Below are positions 7,611 through 14,561 of a stretch of DNA of 21,823 bases, one piece after another. Below the pieces are notes generated by a model that worked only from the letters and a program-made list of their open reading frames with translations, searched no databases and had not been told where the DNA came from. The stretch's first letter is position 1; each line of letters opens with the position of its first letter. The stretch comes from CAZWSC01 sp964636385 (lineage in GTDB: Bacteria; Eisenbacteria; RBG-16-71-46; CAIMUX01): NCBI GenBank assembly GCA_964636385.1, contig CAZWSC010000095.1, forward strand, positions 1 through 21,823. The letters run 5' to 3'. The position numbers were made by a program, and so were the translations under genes.

Positions 7611-8797
7611 GCCGCCAGTTCCGGATGCCGGACTTCCTTGCAGGCAGGGAGCCTCAGCCTGTCGCAGGGATCATCGCTTCACTGGTTGACCTTGGGGCCG
7701 ATCCGGGCCACATACAGATCTTCCCTGCAGGGACCTTTCGGGCGTACCGAGGCCACCTGATCGACACATATCCGCCTCCGGGAACCCAGGTCGCCGAAGG
7801 TGAGAGCATCCGGTTGTACGTCGCTGAACACGGAATCGCCGACCGCCTTCCGGACGGATTTCTGAAACCCCTTCCGACAGATCTCAATCCCGATACGCTG
7901 TTCGATCAGGTTCCATCGAAGCGTGTCTGGCGTTCAGGACGCTCTGGCGGACCTGCACCTGATCCGGAAGATTATTATGCGCGGGGGTTGGATGGGGGAC
8001 GCGCCTTGCTCAGAATACTCGACTCTTCACTTCGCCGGATCCGGCGTGACATGGCACTGCTTCCCCAGAGACTGGAAGCCGCGGGAATGGATGATGCCGC
8101 GGCCGCCGGCTGGCTCCTTCGCCGCTTCGGCCTCGACGAGATCAAACTCGATCACACTGGCCGACGCTTCCTGTCGATGCACCTCCCGGGGTTTGCCCCT
8201 GCGGTTGGGTGCGGCGACGAGGCTTCAGCCCTGCTGTCCCGCCTGTTCGGGCGGCCCGTGACGATAAGCGAAGGTGGCAGGCGACAGCGCCTGCAACTCC
8301 CCGAGGAGATCCGCGCCCGGATCGGACGCTCCCGTCTCGGCTTTGACAGCTGTGTCGGGACAGGTTTCATTGAACCAGAGGGGTCTGTCAGGGTAATGAT
8401 CGGCCCGGTCCCGGCTCACGAACGCGAAGCGATGCTCGGCGACCAGACGGAGATGAACAGACTGAGGGAGATCACCAGCATGTTCATGCCGGCAGGGCGG
8501 CAGATCAGTGTGGAGCTGACCCCGGTGGAAGGAGAGGAGGCGGCGATGCTCGCCCGCTTTGCCGGGGGCAGGCTGGGAGAAACGAGCCGGCTGAACGACC
8601 GCGTGCGCGGGCTGCGCGTAGATGCTGTCTGCAGTGCTCCGCGTCCCGCGGAACCGGACAGGTCAGACAGGGGCGTCGGGTCTGCCGGAACAGACACTCC
8701 GGATCATCCTGCACACCCCCCGCAACAGACTCCCGATCAGGGCCATGGGCGGGGCGGGATCCGAAGCAGACGAATACGGATCGATGACGAGGAGTGA
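7607..8797 (+). CDS. tssG: PASTA-like-TssG fusion (gpI-like baseplate protein)
   Basis: This 396-residue protein has three parts. Residues about 20-75 look like a PASTA repeat: a helix, then HLIDTYPPPGTQVAEGESIRLYVAEHG, which has the P-x-P-G-x-x-V-x-x-G signature. Residues about 130-220 resemble the phage P2 gpI/TssG start (LLRILDSSLRRIRRDMALLP, WLLRRFGLDEIKLD, then DEASALLSRLFGRPVTI). Residues about 243-320 carry the TssG-type strand SVRVMIGPVPAHE and a helix-strand end. The last 55 residues are Pro/Arg-rich and probably disordered. TssG works with TssF and TssE in the baseplate. PASTA modules are known for binding peptidoglycan or muropeptide fragments, which is unexpected on a cytoplasmic protein. 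The GTG start at 7607 overlaps the tssF stop (GTGA). TssG assignment is moderate, the PASTA call less sure. Confidence 0.72.
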   Translation: MSRQFRMPDFLAGREPQPVAGIIASLVDLGADPGHIQIFPAGTFRAYRGHLIDTYPPPGTQVAEGESIRLYVAEHGIADRLPDGFLKPLPTDLNPDTLFDQVPSKRVWRSGRSGGPAPDPEDYYARGLDGGRALLRILDSSLRRIRRDMALLPQRLEAAGMDDAAAAGWLLRRFGLDEIKLDHTGRRFLSMHLPGFAPAVGCGDEASALLSRLFGRPVTISEGGRRQRLQLPEEIRARIGRSRLGFDSCVGTGFIEPEGSVRVMIGPVPAHEREAMLGDQTEMNRLREITSMFMPAGRQISVELTPVEGEEAAMLARFAGGRLGETSRLNDRVRGLRVDAVCSAPRPAEPDRSDRGVGSAGTDTPDHPAHPPQQTPDQGHGRGGIRSRRIRIDDEE

Positions 8798-8884
8798 GAC
8801 CGGGGCCAGGCACCCTTCCCGGCGCTGCAGGCCCGGCTATCAGGTCGGCTCTCCGCGCCTTCGTGGCGCACCGAACCGCTCCGA
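8798..8884. other. Convergent gap between tssG and the kinase gene
   Basis: This 87-base gap separates two convergent transcripts. It holds a short GCGCC/GGCGC inverted repeat (8855-8859 and 8865-8869, loop of five bases) that could act as a weak bidirectional terminator. There is no T tract on either strand. No other feature is visible. Confidence 0.35.
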
Positions 8885-10471
8885 CTAAGGCCGGGTGTTG
8901 AACCGTTTGACCATCCAGGTCCCGTGAGATCTGGTGAGCACCAGCGAGACCTGGTGTGTCTGTGTAAGATCCGGGGAGCCGGGACACGTGATGGTTTCCG
9001 TGAAAGACGCCAATGCCTCCATCGGATCACCGGCCGGCCGAATCGAAATGTCGACGATGGAACTCTCGACATTCGCGCATGCATCGAAGACCGGGGAGTA
9101 GAAGCGTTGTACAACAGGTCTCGCGCCTGCCTCGATCTCCATGAGAAGAACCTGGAGGTTTCTTCTGCCTACCAGCCCCTCCCACCTTTCCAGCAACGCG
9201 CGAATCTCCAGCATTTCGCTTCCGGAAAGCTGGGGAGGCTCCGGATCGGGTGCCGCACGCGGGGCCTCCCGGGGAGTCTCGTCAGGATCCCGCCGGACCC
9301 CGCGGGCAGGCTCGCCGGGGACTGACTCTGTCGGATCCGGTGCGGGTGTCTCCTCCTGAGAATGCGGCGCCAGGTAATCACCCTGCGGTCCAGTGATCTC
9401 AGCGCGCTCTCCGGCGGGCAGATCCGGTTCCGCTGCCTCCTCGATGACCTGCGATACCGCAGGCCGCGTCTCCCCAGGCTTGCGAAGGAGGTGAACCGCA
9501 GCCACGGTGCCACCTGCCGCAACGGCACACGCGCCCGCGATCCAGGCCCACGCAGGCAGCAGTGCCCTGCCGGACCGGCCGACCGGCCGCCTGGCCGGCC
9601 GGAGTGCGCGCCGGGAGGGCGCTGCGCTTTCGATGATCGACAGCGCTCCGCGAAGGCTTGCGGCCATTTCCCCGGCCGTGGCAAACCGGCGGGCAGGATC
9701 CTTCTCGAGGCACTTCATGACCATGGGGACAAGGGCGGGTGGCGTACCAGGAGAAACCTCCGACAGTGAAGCCGGGACGTCGTTCACCTGCTTGAAGGCG
9801 AGCGCCATCGGCGTTTCCGCCTCGAAGAGCGGGCGGCCTGAGAGCATCTCGTACAGGACTGCGCCGAGCGAGTATATGTCGGCGGCGCCTGTGACGGCGG
9901 AGCCGCGAACCTGCTCGGGCGCCATGTACTTCGGCGTGCCCATGAGGGTGCCGGTCGTGGTCCTGTACTCGCTTCCGGCCATGGCGGCGATCCCGAAATC
10001 GGTCACCTTGGGGACATTGCTTGCCTTGTCGATGAGGATGTTGTCCGGCTTGATGTCCCTGTGAACTACGCCGTTCCTGTGCGCCGCATCGAGCGCATCG
10101 GCGACGGATGCGGCAATGGCGACCGCCTCGCCGGGTGGGATACGGCCCCGCTCCACCATGAGATCCGACAGGCTGCGGCCGTCGACGAACTCCATGACGA
10201 GCAGGTAGTCTTCCCCCTCGCGCTCAAAGTCATGGATTGTGACGATGTTCCCCTGGTTCAGCCTGGCGAGCGCCTCCGCCTCGCGCCGGAATCGTTGTAC
10301 AAACTCATCGCTCACGGCCAGGTGGGGCGAGAGGGCCTTGATCGCGACCGTGCGCCCGAGAGACCGCTGGATCCCCCTGTACACGATCCCCATCCCTCCG
10401 CGGCCGATCTCGGACACTATCGAGTACTTGCCGCCGAGAACCTCTCTTGGCAGGTTCACATCAGGTGTCAT
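8885..10471 (-). CDS. Transmembrane Ser/Thr protein kinase with NTF2-like domain
   Basis: This 528-residue protein has a complete Hanks-type kinase domain at its N-terminus. It shows the Gly-rich loop GRGGMG (23-28), Lys45 in VAIK, HRDIKPDN (137-144), DFG (158-160) and APE (184-186). A Pro/Arg linker, one transmembrane helix at about 304-329, a long Pro/Glu-rich stretch (about 330-412) and a C-terminal domain at about 415-528 follow. That last domain has the layout of an NTF2-like fold and would lie outside the cytoplasm. All catalytic residues are present. Similar kinases (PpkA) control T6SS firing in Pseudomonas through phosphorylation of Fha. No FHA or phosphatase gene is in this window. 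The start overlaps the end of the beta-barrel gene by ATGA, making it the last gene of the three-gene envelope operon. The exact substrate is unknown. Confidence 0.9.
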   Translation of the reverse strand: MTPDVNLPREVLGGKYSIVSEIGRGGMGIVYRGIQRSLGRTVAIKALSPHLAVSDEFVQRFRREAEALARLNQGNIVTIHDFEREGEDYLLVMEFVDGRSLSDLMVERGRIPPGEAVAIAASVADALDAAHRNGVVHRDIKPDNILIDKASNVPKVTDFGIAAMAGSEYRTTTGTLMGTPKYMAPEQVRGSAVTGAADIYSLGAVLYEMLSGRPLFEAETPMALAFKQVNDVPASLSEVSPGTPPALVPMVMKCLEKDPARRFATAGEMAASLRGALSIIESAAPSRRALRPARRPVGRSGRALLPAWAWIAGACAVAAGGTVAAVHLLRKPGETRPAVSQVIEEAAEPDLPAGERAEITGPQGDYLAPHSQEETPAPDPTESVPGEPARGVRRDPDETPREAPRAAPDPEPPQLSGSEMLEIRALLERWEGLVGRRNLQVLLMEIEAGARPVVQRFYSPVFDACANVESSIVDISIRPAGDPMEALASFTETITCPGSPDLTQTHQVSLVLTRSHGTWMVKRFNTRP

Positions 10472-11559
10472 TGCGATCCACCCGAAATCCGCACCGAGAG
10501 CGCCACATCCCAGCCATCCATCGACTCCCCCCCGGCTTCACCAGACATGCGCAGGGTCTTCAACTCGACCGACGAGGCCGGACCCAGGGCAAGACGCAGG
10601 GCTGGACCGGCTCCCCACGCGCTCGCAGTGGGTTCATCCCCGGAGTCGACGGAGACGCCTGTGAAAGAGATACCCTCGACTGCCACGCCCGCGCGGAGGC
10701 GTTGGCCAAGCATGCGGTGGACCGCGGCGCCCCCCGAGAGATAGCTTCCCGAGAACGGCAGGTGAACCGCCCCGGCTTCCTCCTTCCTTGAGAAGCTGAT
10801 TCCGGCACCCCACTGCCACCTCTCTCCAACGGCACCCGCACCCGCGGACAGTGCTGTTGATGGCGGTTCCTCGAACGGATCCCCTCCGCCGTTTCCGAGG
10901 AAGCTCTGCCTTCTGACATCCAGACGAACAAGCACCCCCGAGAAGCGCGTGTCGATGCCTGCGGAGAAGGTAACCTCGGCATCCGGCTTGACATCGGGTC
11001 CGCCGTCGGCCGCACGGAATCGCCCGCGGTGAACGTAGCCGGCCCCAATCCCGAGGGACCCGAGCCCCTGAACAGGCAGCGCATATGACGCGCCGAATCC
11101 CAGATCCAGCCCGCGCCCGGGCTGTCGCATGCGGTATCCCAGGTACGGAGGAGCCAGCGCCAGCGCGGCATCGAGCTGCCCTGCATTCAGCTCGCGGACG
11201 CCTGTCGGAAGGTTTACCCCGGCCAGCAGGACGAGCCGGCCGTCCGCGAAACGGCTCGAGAGACCCAGCCGCGTGTCCATCAGCCCGGACAGCGAGGAGG
11301 ATTCCGATGATGACGGATCCGACACCTCCAGGGATGTCGACTGCCCTCCCGCCTGCGCGATCAGCTCATGGCGTTCACCAAGACGGACGGTCACCATTGG
11401 AGAAGCGACGGTCTGGGTGCTCCGGGACTCGAGGTCGCCGTCGGGAATAGTCCAGGCCCTGTGTGAAACCGGCACCTGGAGGGTCCAGGTGATGGCCGGA
11501 ACCGATGACGGCAGACCGAGCGCAACAACCACTGTGAATGCCAGGGCGTAGCGGTTCAT
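10468..11559 (-). CDS. Secreted beta-barrel (outer-membrane) protein, family not recognised
   Basis: This 363-residue protein starts with a Sec signal peptide (about residues 1-22, ending near SVPA-ITW). It then shows alternating strands rich in Gly, Ser and aromatic residues, such as LDLGFGASYALPVQGLGSLGIGAGYVH and FSAGIDTRF, and ends in a strand ALSVRISGGSQ. This is the pattern of an outer-membrane beta-barrel of about 14 strands. The ATG is supported by GGAGGG eight bases upstream and overlaps the lipoprotein stop by four bases. It sits between the CsgG-like lipoprotein and the kinase, so I infer that it forms part of an envelope complex with them. I do not recognise a named family. A porin-like transporter is an alternative. 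Confidence 0.72.
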   Translation of the reverse strand: MNRYALAFTVVVALGLPSSVPAITWTLQVPVSHRAWTIPDGDLESRSTQTVASPMVTVRLGERHELIAQAGGQSTSLEVSDPSSSESSSLSGLMDTRLGLSSRFADGRLVLLAGVNLPTGVRELNAGQLDAALALAPPYLGYRMRQPGRGLDLGFGASYALPVQGLGSLGIGAGYVHRGRFRAADGGPDVKPDAEVTFSAGIDTRFSGVLVRLDVRRQSFLGNGGGDPFEEPPSTALSAGAGAVGERWQWGAGISFSRKEEAGAVHLPFSGSYLSGGAAVHRMLGQRLRAGVAVEGISFTGVSVDSGDEPTASAWGAGPALRLALGPASSVELKTLRMSGEAGGESMDGWDVALSVRISGGSQ

Positions 11560-13166
11560 CGCGGCTGCCCTCCGGGCGGAATGTCGCCCTCGATCACAAT
11601 CGTCCCCATCTCTGCGGCACGCACCGTCTCGGGGGTGCGCGTGTCGATCTCCGTGACAGCACCCATGTCCGGAAGGATATCCAGCTTCCGGGCCGTCTCG
11701 CCGGCCCGCTCGTCCGCTCCTGGCACCGGATCCGGGAGCGCTCCGATCTCGCGCCCCTCCGCTGCACCCATGTCGGCCGGCTGAAGAGCCAGGGCCGACG
11801 CTGCAGTCACCGCCAGTGCGAATGCCGGATCCATGGACATGGCCACACGGTACTCGCGCAGGGCATCGTCGTGCAGACCACGGTCCTCGAAATCGATCCC
11901 GCGGCAGAATGCCATGAAGGCGTCCAGGTCTTTCGTCTGCGGCCGCTCCATTTCGCGGCGCTGAGCCTTTGTGAGCTCGATCCCGAGAAGGCCGACTATC
12001 TCGAACGTCAGGCGCTTCTGCAGATCCAACAGCTTCGTCATTGGGCCCTCGACCGGCACGGCCGAGGCTTCAGGATCGGCCGCCTCGCGTACGGTCTCGT
12101 AGATCTCGGCGCCAAGCTGCACATCACTGGCGCCCATTGGGAGGATCGACCCCTGAATGATCCGGCGCGCGCCCAGCAGCAGCCCAAGCCTGGGCGAGTA
12201 CGCGGGGTCGAGAACGCCTGCGATTGCCGTGGGTTGCTCCTTCGCGGCCTCGCTCTGCCAGGCCTCCTCCAGCACGGCCTGCGTTCTGGGCCCGGGGACA
12301 CCGTCGACCGCGAGGTTCTTCGCCCGCTGGAACGCACGGACAGCGCTGTGGAACATGGGGCCGGCTATCCCGTCCTCGTTCCCCTCGTAGAAGGGGCTCT
12401 GCGACTCCGGGTCTGTGAGGCGCGCAAGGCGCTGCTGGATCCCGAGAACGCTTGCCACAGGTTCGAGGGCACCCTCTGAAACCGGCGATGGAGTATCGGG
12501 CGGATGTGCTGCCGGCGGAGAGGCGAGCGCCAGTTCATCGAGCAGGGTGTTCAGCCTCTGGCGCTCGAGAACGCGGATCTGGGGCAGATTCGTCAGATCA
12601 GTAAGGGTCATCACCGCGAGCCCCTTCGCCACGGGAGCGAGCGTGTCCGATCCGGCCGGGTTCGCGAAATCGGCAAGCGCAACGCTGTTCTCCGGGATTT
12701 CCGCAACCGTGAGGCTCTCCTCCCGGGCGATCGCGAAGGCGACTTCGTGGCGGATCCGGATTCGGCGGAGCTGCTCCATCCTGGTGCGGGCGAGCTCCGC
12801 GTCACGGCCGCGGGCCCTGGCCAGATACGACCCGTATGCACCGATCGCCTCCGCCGTCCTGTCGAGGGCATCCAGACTCCTGGCCCGGAAGAAAAGGGCC
12901 TGGCGGTCCCGGGGCCGCAGCCCGGTCGCGCGGTGGAGCGGATCCAGCGCATCCCCGGGGCGCTCGAGCATGTAGAGGGCGATTCCGAGATCGCGCCAGG
13001 CAGAGGCATCGGTATCGTCAGCGGCTATCGCATCACGAGCCAGCTTCGCCGCCTGCCCCGGATTACCCTCCTTGAGCATCCCGGCAGGCCCGGGGGCGGT
13101 CGATGCGCAGCCCGCCAGGACCAGCACAACCACGGCAAGGCTGATGGTGAAAAGCGATCGGATCAT
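11556..13166 (-). CDS. Lipoprotein with TPR, CsgG-like and peptidoglycan-binding domains
   Basis: This 536-residue protein has a lipoprotein signal peptide, with lipobox LAGC at 17-20 and Cys20 as lipid site. A TPR-like helical region is at about 33-115. A CsgG-like half domain is at about 160-212, with VALADFANPAGSDTLAPVAK and GLAVMTLTDLTNLPQIRVLERQRL. A PG_binding_1-like segment follows at about 240-303, including GPMFHSAVRAFQRAKNLAVDG and the end VLEEAW. The rest of the CsgG-like part is at about 325-400 (LGARRIIQGSILP), then another TPR at about 415-452. The longer frame starting at 13319 lacks a signal peptide at its N-terminus. ATG 13166 has GGAGG eight bases upstream and yields the signal, so it is preferred. 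It is the first gene of the envelope operon, ahead of the barrel and the kinase. It would be anchored in the envelope and could link peptidoglycan to the barrel. The split of the CsgG-like domain by a peptidoglycan-binding insertion is unusual. Confidence 0.82.
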   Translation of the reverse strand: MIRSLFTISLAVVVLVLAGCASTAPGPAGMLKEGNPGQAAKLARDAIAADDTDASAWRDLGIALYMLERPGDALDPLHRATGLRPRDRQALFFRARSLDALDRTAEAIGAYGSYLARARGRDAELARTRMEQLRRIRIRHEVAFAIAREESLTVAEIPENSVALADFANPAGSDTLAPVAKGLAVMTLTDLTNLPQIRVLERQRLNTLLDELALASPPAAHPPDTPSPVSEGALEPVASVLGIQQRLARLTDPESQSPFYEGNEDGIAGPMFHSAVRAFQRAKNLAVDGVPGPRTQAVLEEAWQSEAAKEQPTAIAGVLDPAYSPRLGLLLGARRIIQGSILPMGASDVQLGAEIYETVREAADPEASAVPVEGPMTKLLDLQKRLTFEIVGLLGIELTKAQRREMERPQTKDLDAFMAFCRGIDFEDRGLHDDALREYRVAMSMDPAFALAVTAASALALQPADMGAAEGREIGALPDPVPGADERAGETARKLDILPDMGAVTEIDTRTPETVRAAEMGTIVIEGDIPPGGQPR

Positions 13167-13233
13167 CGTGAGATCCTCCCCCGTGCGCATGTGCGCCGCC
13201 ACTCTGGAGATAACATGCCGGAAGCGCATCATG

Positions 13234-13262
13234 GGTATAGCCCCTGCCCCGTGCAGACGCAA
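13234..13262 (-). promoter_or_regulatory. Candidate promoter for the envelope operon
   Basis: On the minus strand TTGCGT (13257-13262) and TATACC (13234-13239) are 17 bases apart, with the lipoprotein start about 70 bases downstream. The match to the sigma-70 consensus is partial (four of six in the -10, the TTG in the -35), so this is a weak call. Confidence 0.35.
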
Positions 13263-13289
13263 CACGAATGGCTGCCGGTGTCGGCTTCC

Positions 13290-13319
13290 TTGACGCATCC
13301 TCGAGGCGAGTGCTAGCAT
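13290..13319 (+). promoter_or_regulatory. Candidate extended -10 promoter for the PAAR gene
   Basis: TTGACG (13290-13295) lies 18 bases before TAGCAT (13314-13319), and the TGC just before gives the TGnTAnnnT extended -10 pattern. Transcription would start near 13326, with about 58 bases before the PAAR ATG and its GGAAGGAG site at 13370-13377. The candidate agrees with the divergent layout of the two operons. Confidence 0.45.
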
Positions 13320-13383
13320 CCGCCGGCAAGGGTGATCGCCGCCTCCTCAGGCATCGAGCCGACGAACCGGAAGGAGCCTGCAC

Positions 13384-14481
13384 ATGGGCAAGCCAGCCGC
13401 GCGCGTAGGCGACATGACCGTCCACGGCGGCACCATCGTTATGGGTTGCCCGAACGTTCTCATCGGAGGGATGCCTGCCGCCCGGCTGGGCGACCCGCAT
13501 GTCTGCCCCCTGGCGAATCCCGCCCCCACGCCCGTCCCCCATGTCGGCATGCCCATCGTCATGGGAAGCCTGGGTGTGTTCATCGGAGGGATGCCTGCCG
13601 CACGGGTGGGCGACACGGCACCCTGCACCGGACCTCCCGACAGCATCGCGATGGGCTGCTTCACCGTTCTGATAGGCGACATTGGCGGGGCTGGCGGGGG
13701 AGGAGGAGCGGCAGGAGCTGGCGCGGGTGCGGGAGCAGGCGCCGGGAGCGCGGCCGCGGGTGCGGCGGCTTCGGCCGCAATTGCCGGCGGCGGTGGATCG
13801 GACCAGGATCAGACTCACTGGCTGGATGCCGAGTTCGTCGACAAGGCCGGCCTTCCCATCGGCGGCGTAGGGTTCGAGGTGACCGGACCGGGAGAGTACA
13901 ACCAGAGCGGCAGGGTCAGCCGTGCGATCAGGCGCAGCGGGATCGAGGAAGGAAACTACCATATCCGCCTCAGGGGCATCACCGGTGCGCGGTGGTCGGT
14001 GGAGGAGGCCGAGGTCGGCGAAGATGTTGAGATGATCGTGGAGACGGCCGGCCTCGAAGACGGCACGGAGGCCGAACTTTCCGTCTACATCCGCGACGGC
14101 AATTACACGGATCACCTTCTCGAGAAACTCGATGCCGAGGTGAACTCGGATGAGGTGCGCGTGTCCTGGACTCTCGAGGTCGACGACAATCTGCTCGATA
14201 TCTGTGACAAAAAGGAGAAGAAGAGGCGATACTCCCGGCCGTTCTTCTTCTACAAGGTCGCCATCGGGTCTCATGTCGAGCAGTCGGGTGTGATGCGCTT
14301 CAGGGACTACGTTGAGGTGGTCTACAGGGACGACGAAGGCAACCCGCTGGCCGGAAAGAACTATACCGCCCACCTGGGCGATGGAAGCATACGGCACGGG
14401 ACCCTGGACAACGATGGCAAGGCCCGGATCGAGAATGTCTCGCCTGGCCGCGTCAGAATCGAACTGGACCTCAGAAGTTAG
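13384..14481 (+). CDS. PAAR spike-tip protein with Ig-like and transthyretin-like C-terminus
   Basis: This 365-residue protein begins with PAAR-type repeats (about residues 1-100) that cap a VgrG spike. Residues 5-14 read AARVGDMTVH and match the published prePAAR motif AARxxDxxxH. The strand VLIGGMPAARLGD recurs as VFIGGMPAARVGD exactly 40 residues later, and a third VLIGD follows. A Gly/Ala-only stretch (about 101-138) separates PAAR from a transthyretin-like strand set (about 147-203), an Ig-like part (about 204-305) and a second transthyretin-like domain (about 308-365, with EGNPLAGKNYTAHLGDGSIRHG). The strong GGAAGGAG site supports ATG 13384. The gene is the first of a unit with the OmpA-protease effector. 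PAAR proteins with prePAAR are usually bound by Eag chaperones, and a candidate Eag gene lies at 19418. No toxin motif is visible, so its payload role may be as adaptor. Confidence 0.85.
   Translation: MGKPAARVGDMTVHGGTIVMGCPNVLIGGMPAARLGDPHVCPLANPAPTPVPHVGMPIVMGSLGVFIGGMPAARVGDTAPCTGPPDSIAMGCFTVLIGDIGGAGGGGGAAGAGAGAGAGAGSAAAGAAASAAIAGGGGSDQDQTHWLDAEFVDKAGLPIGGVGFEVTGPGEYNQSGRVSRAIRRSGIEEGNYHIRLRGITGARWSVEEAEVGEDVEMIVETAGLEDGTEAELSVYIRDGNYTDHLLEKLDAEVNSDEVRVSWTLEVDDNLLDICDKKEKKRRYSRPFFFYKVAIGSHVEQSGVMRFRDYVEVVYRDDEGNPLAGKNYTAHLGDGSIRHGTLDNDGKARIENVSPGRVRIELDLRS
13456..13614 (+). repeat. Internal direct repeat in the PAAR gene, 120-base period
   Basis: Positions 13456-13494 and 13576-13614 are near-identical, including an unbroken 21-base match from 13461 and 13581. 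The period of 120 bases equals the 40-residue PAAR repeat, showing a duplication inside the coding sequence. Conservation at the DNA level suggests it is fairly recent or kept by conversion. Confidence 0.8.
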
Positions 14482-14561
14482 GCCTTTGTGGAGCAACCGC
14501 CCGCCAGGTTGCATCCATCTTGCACCAGCAGGCCGCACAGGCGGCCGTCGCAGGGAACGCA

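Noticed and set aside
252..8797. Prophage or phage tail island
   Set aside because: The order is phage-like from the spike on, but there is no terminase, capsid, portal, tail fibre, lysis or integrase gene, and the TssB/TssC/Hcp/VgrG and Eag-PAAR set fits a T6SS.
12504..13316. A 270-residue + strand frame over the lipoprotein gene
   Set aside because: The minus frame has the lipobox and CsgG-like motifs; this frame has none.
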